A stretch of 34,790 bases of DNA from a virus: positions 1 through 34,790 of the IMG/VR virus record IMGVR_UViG_3300042938_000934, one strand, 5' to 3'. Both the position numbers and the translations under genes were made by a program. Position 1 is the stretch's first letter. Every line of letters begins with the position of its first letter. Shown piece after piece: positions 1 through 7,293 of this stretch. Under the pieces are notes generated by a model. That model saw nothing but the letters and a program-made list of their open reading frames with translations. It did not search any database and was not told the origin of the DNA.

Positions 1-552
1 AGTTTTAGGATCTCTTCCTTTTTTAATCTCTCGTACTTTCCTGATCTTTCTGGGATCGGTGTATCGTAGTTCTTGAATGCCTTCTTTGGGATTTTTATCG
101 TTTACTAGAACCTGAAAATACATTCTGCCGTCAATATACCAACGTCTGAAAATATCTCCACCTAAATTCTGAAAATTCAACATTCTCAATACATTACCAA
201 ATTCTTCATTAATTAATTTCTTGATTCTTTCTGGTTGTTTGAGTTTGTCTAAGACGATATCAACAACTTTATTATCTTTGGAATGTGTGATAGCTTCATC
301 AACAATTTCCATGATTGCCATGTCACATTCAGGATGATTTGCCATTTCTCTGTAACGAGTAATAAGTTCCAACTCATTACGAACCGAACCTTCTAGGTCA
401 ACATATGTTCCGTAATGTGCATTCTGTGTGATGGTTACTGCACCATCATCTAGTGCTGCGGTCGGAAGTGTAAAGGAGGCCTGTTCAGGTTTTTCGTTCT
501 GAACAATATCCTTATTACCTATCGTAAATCCGAATAGTTTTATTGATGCCAC
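1..552 (-). CDS. gp20: Portal vertex protein gp20 (N-terminal part, runs off the window)
   Basis: This is the first 184 codons of the portal protein, the dodecameric ring at the head vertex through which DNA is packaged and to which the neck attaches. The visible segment contains NELELITRYREMANHPECD followed by a MEIVDEAIT-type helix and, near the window edge, a DPRKIRKVREIKK stretch. These are hallmarks of gp20 in cyanophage-like T4 relatives. The start is GTG at 552-550: an in-frame TGA lies just upstream, no in-frame ATG is nearby, and AAAAAAGGA sits about 7 bases before the GTG. It follows gp19, as in T4. A hairpin terminator separates the two genes, so gp20 may need its own promoter; a TATAAT hexamer at 575-570 is a weak candidate. 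T4 gp20 is 524 residues, so roughly two thirds is missing. Confidence 0.93.
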   Translation of the reverse strand, partial: MASIKLFGFTIGNKDIVQNEKPEQASFTLPTAALDDGAVTITQNAHYGTYVDLEGSVRNELELITRYREMANHPECDMAIMEIVDEAITHSKDNKVVDIVLDKLKQPERIKKLINEEFGNVLRMLNFQNLGGDIFRRWYIDGRMYFQVLVNDKNPKEGIQELRYTDPRKIRKVREIKKGRDPKT

Positions 553-574
553 TGGTTTATCCTTTTTTCATTAT

Positions 575-605
575 AAAAAGTACGGTGGAAGATTTCTCTT
601 CCACC
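575..605 (-). terminator. Rho-independent terminator between gp19 and gp20
   Basis: A perfect 9-bp inverted repeat (584-592 with 597-605, GGTGGAAGA/TCTTCCACC) encloses a four-base loop that reads GAAA on the transcribed minus strand. Four bases after the stem, the minus strand runs into TTTTT (579-575). It begins 6 bases past the gp19 stop codon and ends 23 bases before the gp20 start, so it would cap the gp18-gp19 transcript or reduce read-through into gp20. The stem and T-run are directly visible; termination efficiency is inferred. Confidence 0.8.
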
Positions 606-610
606 TTTAC

Positions 611-1156
611 TTATGCTACGCTATCCTCAGTAGATTCCCACCACTGGTAACTCAGTGAAACTGTAAATTCTTCAATAGAATCATTTGAACCCCAATCTAC
701 ATCGATTGGAGACAAATCAGTTGGGAAAACACCGATAAACTTATAACGTTTCAATACATCACCTTGTTTACCATATTGTCTAACTTCAGAGTCTACAGTA
801 TAACCCAATGATGTTGCTGCAGCTGCATTTCTTAAGTTGCCAGCATGACTGTTGATACCGTTCATCCATCTTTCGAATGCATTACGGATAACAAAGTCTT
901 CATCATTAATAACAGACACGGTCCAATCTGCGAACGTTCGATTACCTGCAAATTTCAGTTCACGGCCAAAATATTGAACGGGAACAGAACCAACCGATGA
1001 TCCTGGTAACTGTGCTGTCTTACACATAAAACTCATTTTAGTTTGAGCATTTCCTGGTAACGCAAAAGCAGGAAACGGCATACTCACCTCAAATAAATTT
1101 GGGCGAGCGCCATCTCCTTGCATTTGAGATCGGAATTCATTTACATTAAATGCCAT
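611..1156 (-). CDS. gp19: Tail tube protein gp19
   Basis: This 181-residue protein is the tail tube subunit, which stacks as hexameric rings inside the sheath and forms the DNA channel. The N-terminus (MAFNVNEFRSQM then GARPNLFEVSMPFP) and the C-terminal ...SLSYQWWES segment fit gp19 of cyanophage-type T4-like phages. The length is close to the 163 residues of T4 gp19. The ATG at 1156-1154 is preceded by GAGGAG about 9 bases upstream. It lies directly downstream of the sheath gene, as in T4. An AATAAATA box that overlaps the gp18 stop codon sits 20 bases before the start and could drive separate high-level late expression, as expected for a very abundant protein. Confidence 0.95.
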   Translation of the reverse strand: MAFNVNEFRSQMQGDGARPNLFEVSMPFPAFALPGNAQTKMSFMCKTAQLPGSSVGSVPVQYFGRELKFAGNRTFADWTVSVINDEDFVIRNAFERWMNGINSHAGNLRNAAAATSLGYTVDSEVRQYGKQGDVLKRYKFIGVFPTDLSPIDVDWGSNDSIEEFTVSLSYQWWESTEDSVA

Positions 1157-1175
1157 TTTCTTATCTCCTCTCTCT

Positions 1176-1183
1176 TATTTATT
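1176..1183 (-). promoter_or_regulatory. Putative T4-type late promoter for gp19 (AATAAATA)
   Basis: The minus strand reads AATAAATA, one mismatch from the T4 late -10 consensus TATAAATA. Its first bases overlap the TAA stop of gp18 (1184-1182), and it lies 20 bases before the gp19 ATG. The same arrangement recurs at 20048-20055 and 25574-25581, which raises confidence above chance in this AT-rich DNA. Confidence 0.5.
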
Positions 1184-2849
1184 AGAACTGCCCAACAACT
1201 TCTTGGAACGAAACACCAGTGCGTACAGCAATGAAATTAAGTTGAATGAAGTTAATTGAACGGGATGGTTTAATATAGATATCACCTACAAATTCATTAC
1301 GGTCAATGACTTCTGGAGTGTTATTTGTGGTATCACACACAACACGGAAATCATAGACACCACGGCGACCCTGAACTTCACGAAGGAAAGGTTCAACCAA
1401 GTTAACAAATTGAGCTCGAGTAAATTCATCATTAAACTCAAACATACTTGAACGTGCAGCTTTAGCAATAGATTTCTCTAGAACAATAAAGAGTCTGCGA
1501 ACGTTGATTCTATCAAATGCGCTAGGTCTGGACAACAGTGTCTTATCACCATACAAGACTGTACCTTCTCCGGGGAATGTAACCACAGGGTTGACACCGT
1601 TTTTGTATAAATCATCACGGTTAGCTTGTCCTGGATTCCAGGCCAACTTAACAACATTTTTAATAACACCACGATTGAAACCAGCTGGTGAGAACCAAGG
1701 ATCTCTTTCAACATCAGTTCTGACTGTTAATCCAGCAATATCACCATTTAATGGAATCCAACGATACACATCGTTGTACTTATCATATTGATATTTCCAG
1801 CCACTATCCATCACAACATATGATGATGATGTATAATTTGCACGTGTTGAAAGAATTGATGTTGTTTCCGAACCTGAGTTGTCAACAACATCCGATTTTT
1901 GTGGTGAAACAAAAACCAAACAATCTTTTCTACTCTCTGCGATACCAATAAGGTGATTGACCAGTGTACTTCCTGTTGTTGGTCCGGACATAATAAGTGA
2001 AACGTCCACCGAGTCAGCGTTAGAAAACAGATTATATGCTTGCTGTAAATCACCAACAGAAGGTGCAGTTGAAGTACCGCCAGCTAGTGTGAAAGTATCA
2101 GCAGCTGTCATTCGAGCAAAGCTTTTTCCTGCAGCTGTTGTACCCCAGTTTGTACCGTCTGAATTATGTTTCGTCCACCAAACATATTTTGAACGCTCGT
2201 TAATAACATCTTTGTAATAGTTACTCGAACCATCGGAATTTTTAGCATCGGAGGCTTTCGAAACATATCCGAATCTTTCCAAAACCGTGTTTGCTGCACC
2301 TGAAATGTTTCCGTTGGTGTCATAAACCACGATATGCAATTCATCATGATGTCCGTTTCTGTCTGTAACATATGTCGATGTGTTTGCTGCTGAATCGAAA
2401 GTATTTGCAAATGCCCAACCAGTAAAGGTGTTACCATCAGCAATAGAAACACCCAAAGAATTGCCTAACGTACCTGGCCATTTAGCAACGAAGTCATCGT
2501 TACCTGAACCAGATGAGTGATTGTTTTCATAGTCTGTTGAATTTTTGATTTGTATGCCAACATTCGATGTTGTTGCGTTTAATGTTCCTGTGTTCGCTGC
2601 ACGAACTACCCTCAGGTTACTTCCATATGAAAGGAAGTTAGCTGCGGTGTAGAAATGTCCGAAAGTATTTGATGTTGGTTTACCAAAAGTGTCAACGAGG
2701 CGGATTTCATTAGAAATATTGTAAACTTCTTCTACTGGTCCCCACGCAAAATCTCCTGCCAAACCACCAACAGTAGTTGCAACAGAAGGAACAACCGTTG
2801 TCAAATCTACTTCGGAGATATTAACTCCTGGTGATATCTGAAAAGCCAT
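1182..2849 (-). CDS. gp18: Contractile tail sheath protein gp18
   Basis: This 555-residue protein is the tail sheath subunit that contracts to drive the tube into the host. The N-terminus (SPGVNISEVDLTTVVPSVAT, then GLAGDFAWGPV at about residues 29-39) is the typical start of T4-like sheath proteins. The C-terminal 60-70 residues (DFRVVCDTTNNTPEVIDRNE, then SINFIQLNFIAVRTGVSF) form the conserved core that joins neighbouring subunits. T4 gp18 has 659 residues, so this is a compact version; the reduction most likely falls in the variable surface-exposed middle domains. Start ATG 2849-2847 has AAGGAG about 7 bases upstream. A CATAAATA box lies 56 bases upstream, in the gap after gp17. Confidence 0.95.
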   Translation of the reverse strand: MAFQISPGVNISEVDLTTVVPSVATTVGGLAGDFAWGPVEEVYNISNEIRLVDTFGKPTSNTFGHFYTAANFLSYGSNLRVVRAANTGTLNATTSNVGIQIKNSTDYENNHSSGSGNDDFVAKWPGTLGNSLGVSIADGNTFTGWAFANTFDSAANTSTYVTDRNGHHDELHIVVYDTNGNISGAANTVLERFGYVSKASDAKNSDGSSNYYKDVINERSKYVWWTKHNSDGTNWGTTAAGKSFARMTAADTFTLAGGTSTAPSVGDLQQAYNLFSNADSVDVSLIMSGPTTGSTLVNHLIGIAESRKDCLVFVSPQKSDVVDNSGSETTSILSTRANYTSSSYVVMDSGWKYQYDKYNDVYRWIPLNGDIAGLTVRTDVERDPWFSPAGFNRGVIKNVVKLAWNPGQANRDDLYKNGVNPVVTFPGEGTVLYGDKTLLSRPSAFDRINVRRLFIVLEKSIAKAARSSMFEFNDEFTRAQFVNLVEPFLREVQGRRGVYDFRVVCDTTNNTPEVIDRNEFVGDIYIKPSRSINFIQLNFIAVRTGVSFQEVVGQF

Positions 2850-2904
2850 ATTATGTTCTCCTTATTATATTCATAATCATAAGAAATTATCTCATTTTAT
2901 GATG

Positions 2905-2912
2905 TATTTATG
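2905..2912 (-). promoter_or_regulatory. Putative T4-type late promoter for gp18 (CATAAATA)
   Basis: CATAAATA on the minus strand lies 4 bases past the gp17 stop and 56 bases before the gp18 start. It has one mismatch to TATAAATA. The 66-base gap in which it lies (2850-2915) is the longest non-coding stretch in the window. The gap also holds a weak 7-bp inverted repeat (ATCATAA/TTATGAT) with a 14-base loop and no T-run, which I do not call a terminator. Confidence 0.5.
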
Positions 2913-2915
2913 TTT

Positions 2916-4553
2916 TTACAAAGTCGAAGTTTTATAACCTCGGTCTTCCACTATTGACCACATATCATCTCCTTCTCTGAAAGTTTCTTGTCTATAAATG
3001 TTTTCATCAAAGAAACCTACTGGAGACATGTCTTCTTCTAACATTAAATTGTGATCATCAGATAATGTTTTTCTTACGTCTGAATCTGTTATTTGTTTAA
3101 AGTAACTCTGAGCTGTCAACCAAGAAAAGAATACCAGAGTCATCACGACATCATCATTATTACCTTCTTCAGCTTCATACGAATCTTTAATTCTTACAAA
3201 AGTGTTTAACTCCGAAATAGTATCAAAGTCTTCAATGAGCAATTTATCATTTTCGATCAAAGTTTTAAGGTTAGCACAACCTATCTTTTTTACAGATTTG
3301 GTTGTTTTTAGTCCAAATGAAACAGATTTTTTAAAACCAGCTGATATGTGTTGACCTTTAATACTGTGGTGCTCTAGCGTAAAGATGTTTTCGTACTCCA
3401 GATCATAATGTAAAATATCCACTACTTGCTGTCCAATGTTATTGGTTTCTACCAGAACATATGAATTATTATACTTTCTCGCTGCATTGTATATCATAGT
3501 CGGATACAATAAAGGAGAAATAGTGTTATTCTTATATTTAGCTACTTGTCTGTATGGTAACTCGGTGACATCAAATACAGAGAATGCGGAAAAGTCTTGA
3601 CCAACACCTTCTGCACAATCTACTGTTATAACGTAAATGTGATTCTCTTCTGGTTCTCGATAAACATCGATGTCATCAAAAGATCGTTTAGGATTCTTGA
3701 AGGCCAAGGTTCTCAGTTTCGATGCGGGAATTAGTGTTGCTGAAGAACCAATGAACTCACACTCAAATTCCTGTCTAAACTGTTCTTCACTGGTGTTTCG
3801 TACCGTCTGTTCACGCCAGGCCTCATCTCTTCCTGGTACCATCGACCAGTGTACTTCAATAGTCTTATAATCTGATCTACCTTCTTCCGCATCAATCCAC
3901 ATTTTATAGAAGTGATTCAGACCGTAGGGAGTAGATACAATAATAACCTTTGTTGTTTTACCGGAAGAGATTACTGGATATGTTGATGTGAAGAAGTCGT
4001 TAGCCATATTCTGTGGAACGAATGCAAACTCATCTAGGAAGATTAGGTTATAAGAACCGCCTCGAACACCATCTGCACTTGTGGCATATGCAGCAATCTT
4101 TGATCCGTTTTCCAGTTCAATGTTGCGTTTATTCCAAGTAATGATTCCTTGTTGCAACCATATTGGAAGATATTCGAAAGCATATTGTATTCTACTAAGA
4201 ATATCTTGAGCAAGAGCACCTTTGTTGGCAAGAATTGCAATACTGTAGTTTTCTTGGAATAGTACACACCATAACATATATCCTGCGGCCGTGGTAGTCT
4301 TACCAACCTGACGAGGCATCTTTGCAATTGAGAATCTATTTTCATGAAACGTTTGCACCATGCCTTCTTGAAAGTCCCACATAGCAAATGGAACAAGACC
4401 ATGGTCAACGTTAACAATTTTTACATACGTTTTAATGAAATAGATGGGATCATCAATGCACCTAGCGATTTCTTTTAACTGTTCTTCAGTATAAGAAATC
4501 TCTACGCCGGCACGTTTTAACCTACTATTACCAAGATAACCTTCATCACTCAT
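2916..4553 (-). CDS. gp17: Terminase large subunit gp17 (packaging ATPase and nuclease)
   Basis: This 545-residue protein is the DNA-packaging motor and headful nuclease. The ATPase domain shows Walker A RQVGKTT (residues 81-87, Lys85), Walker B LIFLDEF with Asp174/Glu175, and a coupling motif VSTPYG (206-211). The RNase H-like nuclease domain shows VDCAEGVGQD (311-320, Asp312), an acidic residue in VLVETNN (Glu369), and NNDDVV (Asp467/Asp468), matching the three-acid nuclease site known for T4 gp17 (D401, E458, D542). T4 gp17 has 610 residues. The gene starts at ATG 4553, 3 bases after the stop of the Dps-like gene, and has no clear Shine-Dalgarno sequence, so translational coupling to the upstream gene is likely. 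All key residues are present and no frameshift is seen. Confidence 0.97.
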   Translation of the reverse strand: MSDEGYLGNSRLKRAGVEISYTEEQLKEIARCIDDPIYFIKTYVKIVNVDHGLVPFAMWDFQEGMVQTFHENRFSIAKMPRQVGKTTTAAGYMLWCVLFQENYSIAILANKGALAQDILSRIQYAFEYLPIWLQQGIITWNKRNIELENGSKIAAYATSADGVRGGSYNLIFLDEFAFVPQNMANDFFTSTYPVISSGKTTKVIIVSTPYGLNHFYKMWIDAEEGRSDYKTIEVHWSMVPGRDEAWREQTVRNTSEEQFRQEFECEFIGSSATLIPASKLRTLAFKNPKRSFDDIDVYREPEENHIYVITVDCAEGVGQDFSAFSVFDVTELPYRQVAKYKNNTISPLLYPTMIYNAARKYNNSYVLVETNNIGQQVVDILHYDLEYENIFTLEHHSIKGQHISAGFKKSVSFGLKTTKSVKKIGCANLKTLIENDKLLIEDFDTISELNTFVRIKDSYEAEEGNNDDVVMTLVFFSWLTAQSYFKQITDSDVRKTLSDDHNLMLEEDMSPVGFFDENIYRQETFREGDDMWSIVEDRGYKTSTL

Positions 4554-4556
4554 AAT

Positions 4557-4991
4557 TTATTTTAAAAAACTTCTTAACATCCAACCATGCTTTTCATGTG
4601 CATCAATTCTACCTGCAATAAAGTCAGCAATACCTTGTTTCTTAAAATTGTCAGCTAAATCAAAAGCTACATCTAAAGTTCTCAAAACTTTAGTATTATC
4701 GGATTCAAGTCTTCGACACATTTCTCTAAAATCAGGTACAGAATTTTCACATTCAATATCTGTCATTTCAAGAAATCTCGTCATCGATGTTGGTGCATAA
4801 ATGTCCAAAGTGCGAATTTCTTCAGCTATTGGGTCAATCGAACCGTGTAATTCGGTATATAAGTCACCTAAAAAACCATGAGCCTGTGCAAAAAGAGGAC
4901 CCTCTACATTCCAGTGGTAAGCATGAGATTTGACATAGAGCGCAAAGGTATCAGCTAAGGCCTTTTTTAAAATTTCTTGTAGAGTTTCCAT
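4557..4991 (-). CDS. dps: Dps-like ferritin-fold DNA-protection protein
   Basis: This 144-residue protein resembles Dps, a dodecameric ferritin-fold protein that oxidises and stores iron and protects DNA. Visible family signatures are SHAYHWNVEGPLF (22-34), AHGFLGDLY (37-45), DPIAEEIRTL (53-62) and the C-terminal AHEKHGWMLRSFL. By spacing to E. coli Dps, His26, His38, Asp53 and Glu57 match ferroxidase ligands H51, H63, D78 and E82. The position of D67 is Gly42, with Asp43 next to it. E. coli Dps has 167 residues and a Lys-rich N-terminal tail; here the protein begins almost directly at helix A, so no DNA-binding tail is evident. The gene sits 2 bases downstream of gp16 and 3 bases upstream of gp17, with AAGGAAT about 6 bases before its ATG. 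A Dps gene inside the terminase pair is not part of T4 gene order. The family call is firm; the role in infection is inference. Confidence 0.88.
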   Translation of the reverse strand: METLQEILKKALADTFALYVKSHAYHWNVEGPLFAQAHGFLGDLYTELHGSIDPIAEEIRTLDIYAPTSMTRFLEMTDIECENSVPDFREMCRRLESDNTKVLRTLDVAFDLADNFKKQGIADFIAGRIDAHEKHGWMLRSFLK

Positions 4992-4993
4992 CT

Positions 4994-5401
4994 TTATTCC
5001 TTGTTATTTTTTATCATTTTTATTAAATCGGTTGTTGATCCGATGAATACAGCTTTATCAACACTTATAGAATTATTTTCTTTAGTTGAAACACCTGTCA
5101 ACTCTTTGCGCTTCTTCTGTATATCTATAAGGTCTTTATTTAAGTCTGCCATAGTCTTTATTAGAGTTGCTGCAACTTCGTAAGCTCTGGGGTGTTCTGA
5201 TTCTTCCGCTACTTTTAATAAATTATCAATAGCACCGTCACTTTTTTGTAACAGTTCTCGTATATTACTTCTTGCTAATTTAAGATCGGAATCCAAATCT
5301 GAACTCGTTTCTACTTCCGCAACTACAAGTTCAGATTTAGGTTCTTCAGGTATTGGTTCTATGTCAAATATTTCAGATAAATTTTGATTCAATTGTTTCA
5401 T
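4994..5401 (-). CDS. gp16: Terminase small subunit gp16
   Basis: This 135-residue protein is the small terminase, which recognises or holds DNA and stimulates gp17. The central SEHPRAYEVAATLIKTMADL (about residues 68-87), continuing with NKDLIDIQKKRKEL, matches the coiled-coil oligomerisation core of T4 gp16, which carries the same RAYEVA...LIKTM...NKDL pattern. T4 gp16 has 164 residues. The ATG (5401-5399) overlaps the gp15 stop by four bases (ATGA), and the Dps-like gene follows after 2 bases, so gp15, gp16, Dps and gp17 are probably translated from one message. The N-terminal 40 residues are acidic and poorly conserved. Confidence 0.92.
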   Translation of the reverse strand: MKQLNQNLSEIFDIEPIPEEPKSELVVAEVETSSDLDSDLKLARSNIRELLQKSDGAIDNLLKVAEESEHPRAYEVAATLIKTMADLNKDLIDIQKKRKELTGVSTKENNSISVDKAVFIGSTTDLIKMIKNNKE

Positions 5402-6399
5402 GTTATAGTTCTAGGCCACTCAGTTATGGTTTCTGTGAAACCGTATTCATCATCTGGTTGAGCATTAATTGGGTTCGGTTCAGTCACAACAGCAAATGCC
5501 TTTACTGGACTTAAATCTACCGAATCAACTGAGAAGAGAGCATTAGAGTAGTCTCCTCTAATTATATCGTTTTCTTCAAGTAACTCGGTTAACTCTTCTA
5601 CGATTAAAACACCAGTCGAATTATTACTGAAATATGTGACCTTTCCAGTTACTGGTTTGTTACTCACTCTTATTGTTTCACCCGTAGTGAATACCCCATT
5701 ACCTGTTGCAAAATCAACAAAAACTTTTTGTGCATCGAGTTTTCTTGTATCTGTATAAATGTTCGTATTGGCCCTTCTAATTAAACCAGTATTTGGTGAA
5801 ATGACGGGAGGAAATATAAATGATTTAACCGTAAAGTTTAAATTCCAAATGATCATTCTAGTTGAAATCATATCTCCTTCATAATCAATCTCAGGCGTAA
5901 CTGAATTGAGTATGATTGGCATATCATATTTTTGGTCAAGGTCTTTAATCAGGTCCACTGTAACCGTAAAATCTGGCGTAAAGAATGGTAAAATTTGTTC
6001 GATGATTTGAGTGCCATCTTCCGTATTTCTAACATAGATAGACATTGTAAAGTCGAAATTATATGGTAAAGGTACATACTGTGAAGTTATACCATTCCCA
6101 CCAAAAGAGAAGTTTCGTGTTAGTGATACTTGTTTTCTGGAAGAATCATACGTTATTCCTTCCATATTAAAACTTATTCTAGGCAAAACAACACCAAATG
6201 AACGAAGAAGGTCTGGATCCGAGGCCAATCTGGTAATATATTTCTCTTTTGGTCCATATGAAAGTGGAACTTTAAGTCTTTCATATTCTGTTGAACCGTC
6301 TTTACTGTAACGAACTATTTCAAGATCGTTGAACAGTGTTCCGAAGGCAACCACAATCTTTCTGATTGTTCTATTATAAAAATGACGATTGCCTAACAT
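5398..6399 (-). CDS. gp15: Tail sheath stabiliser / tail terminator gp15
   Basis: This 333-residue protein is the T4 gp15 homologue, a hexamer that caps the finished tail and joins it to the neck. Conserved pieces are HFYNRTIRKIVVAFGTLFND (residues 6-25), VPLSYGPKEKY, VLPRISFNMEGITYD (71-85), SQYVPLPYNFDF and IIEQILPFFTPDFTVTV (132-148). T4 gp15 has 272 residues. The extra length is mainly an insertion at about 228-298 (GNGVFTTGETI ... NDIIRGDYSNALFSV) that resembles an insertion in gp14 and a segment of the gp8-like protein at the right end. GGAG sits about 8 bases before the ATG, which overlaps the gp14 stop by one base (TAATG). Confidence 0.93.
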   Translation of the reverse strand: MLGNRHFYNRTIRKIVVAFGTLFNDLEIVRYSKDGSTEYERLKVPLSYGPKEKYITRLASDPDLLRSFGVVLPRISFNMEGITYDSSRKQVSLTRNFSFGGNGITSQYVPLPYNFDFTMSIYVRNTEDGTQIIEQILPFFTPDFTVTVDLIKDLDQKYDMPIILNSVTPEIDYEGDMISTRMIIWNLNFTVKSFIFPPVISPNTGLIRRANTNIYTDTRKLDAQKVFVDFATGNGVFTTGETIRVSNKPVTGKVTYFSNNSTGVLIVEELTELLEENDIIRGDYSNALFSVDSVDLSPVKAFAVVTEPNPINAQPDDEYGFTETITEWPRTIT

Positions 6400-7292
6400 T
6401 AAGGTTCTCCGAACGGATTTTTATCCGTAAAATCTATGATATCCAATCCTTCTTGTTCGATCAGTTTGTTATCAGCTATGTCTTCAAAAATATTCTCACT
6501 TACTGGTGAGAATTCATCCACAGACTGCACAAAAGCACGAGCATTACTTGTGTTACCAATTAACTGAGAATTATTAGAGAAGTAACCTTGTACTCTTATA
6601 ACTTCCATATGCGAGTTTGCAGTGAACGAATATACAATAGCTTGTGCTGATGAATTGGCCAAATTTGTTCCTTGATAAACAATTTCATTAGGTACAAATA
6701 CACCTGTCACATTATTCGCAACCGCAACTCTCGTTTTTCTATATGCACTAACTGCTTCACTATCGATTTCATCAACACCAGTTTCAATAATTTCTTCGGA
6801 GAAAGTGAACTGTTTCAGTTTCAAAGCGTAAACATAAACGTTACTATCACGGCCTCTACCCAATGTATAGAACATTGCCTGATCGTTTTCATGTTCGACA
6901 AAGGTAACTTCAAAAAAGTTTTGTACCAGTGGAACATAGATCAGATCACCTTCTCTAGGACGATTGAGTGGTACTGTCATTGCGAATCTTCTTCTAGAAA
7001 CGAGTAAAGAAACCTCGTCTCTAATTTCTAATCCAAATTTAGAGATAAAGTCACCTTCACCATCCATACCCGAGATGTTTTCTAAGTACATTTCAATTGG
7101 GTATGCATTTCTAAATTCTTTTAGAGTGTCTTCACCATAAAGATTGTCCACACTATCTCTACTAGTTCTGGAAATATAATAAACATCCATGCCATTAATT
7201 TGCATGGCTTCTATTACTAGGTCTTCTACAAGAAGTTGCTCACTGTTTACTTGTTGAAGAGGAAAATTATTAAAATAAAAATTAGTGGACAT
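6399..7292 (-). CDS. gp14: Neck protein gp14
   Basis: This 297-residue protein is the T4 gp14-type neck protein, part of the ring that completes the head after packaging and accepts the tail. Recognisable elements are LLVEDLVIEAMQINGMDVYY (20-39), DNLYGEDTLKEF (49-60), AYPIEMYLENISGMDGEGDF (63-82) and a central VSRRRFAMTV segment. T4 gp14 has 256 residues. The surplus corresponds to a beta-rich insertion at about 190-260 (TGVFVPNEIVYQG ... NNSQLIGNTSNARAFV), which has the same GxF-xxGExV...GxxSxA pattern as gp15. The gene starts 1 base after the gp13 stop with only a weak AGG upstream, so translational coupling is likely. Confidence 0.93.
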   Translation of the reverse strand: MSTNFYFNNFPLQQVNSEQLLVEDLVIEAMQINGMDVYYISRTSRDSVDNLYGEDTLKEFRNAYPIEMYLENISGMDGEGDFISKFGLEIRDEVSLLVSRRRFAMTVPLNRPREGDLIYVPLVQNFFEVTFVEHENDQAMFYTLGRGRDSNVYVYALKLKQFTFSEEIIETGVDEIDSEAVSAYRKTRVAVANNVTGVFVPNEIVYQGTNLANSSAQAIVYSFTANSHMEVIRVQGYFSNNSQLIGNTSNARAFVQSVDEFSPVSENIFEDIADNKLIEQEGLDIIDFTDKNPFGEP

Positions 7293-7293
7293 T

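Noticed and set aside
2860-2912. Terminator between gp17 and gp18
   Set aside because: The only inverted repeat is 7 bp, AT-rich, with a 14-base loop and no T-run.
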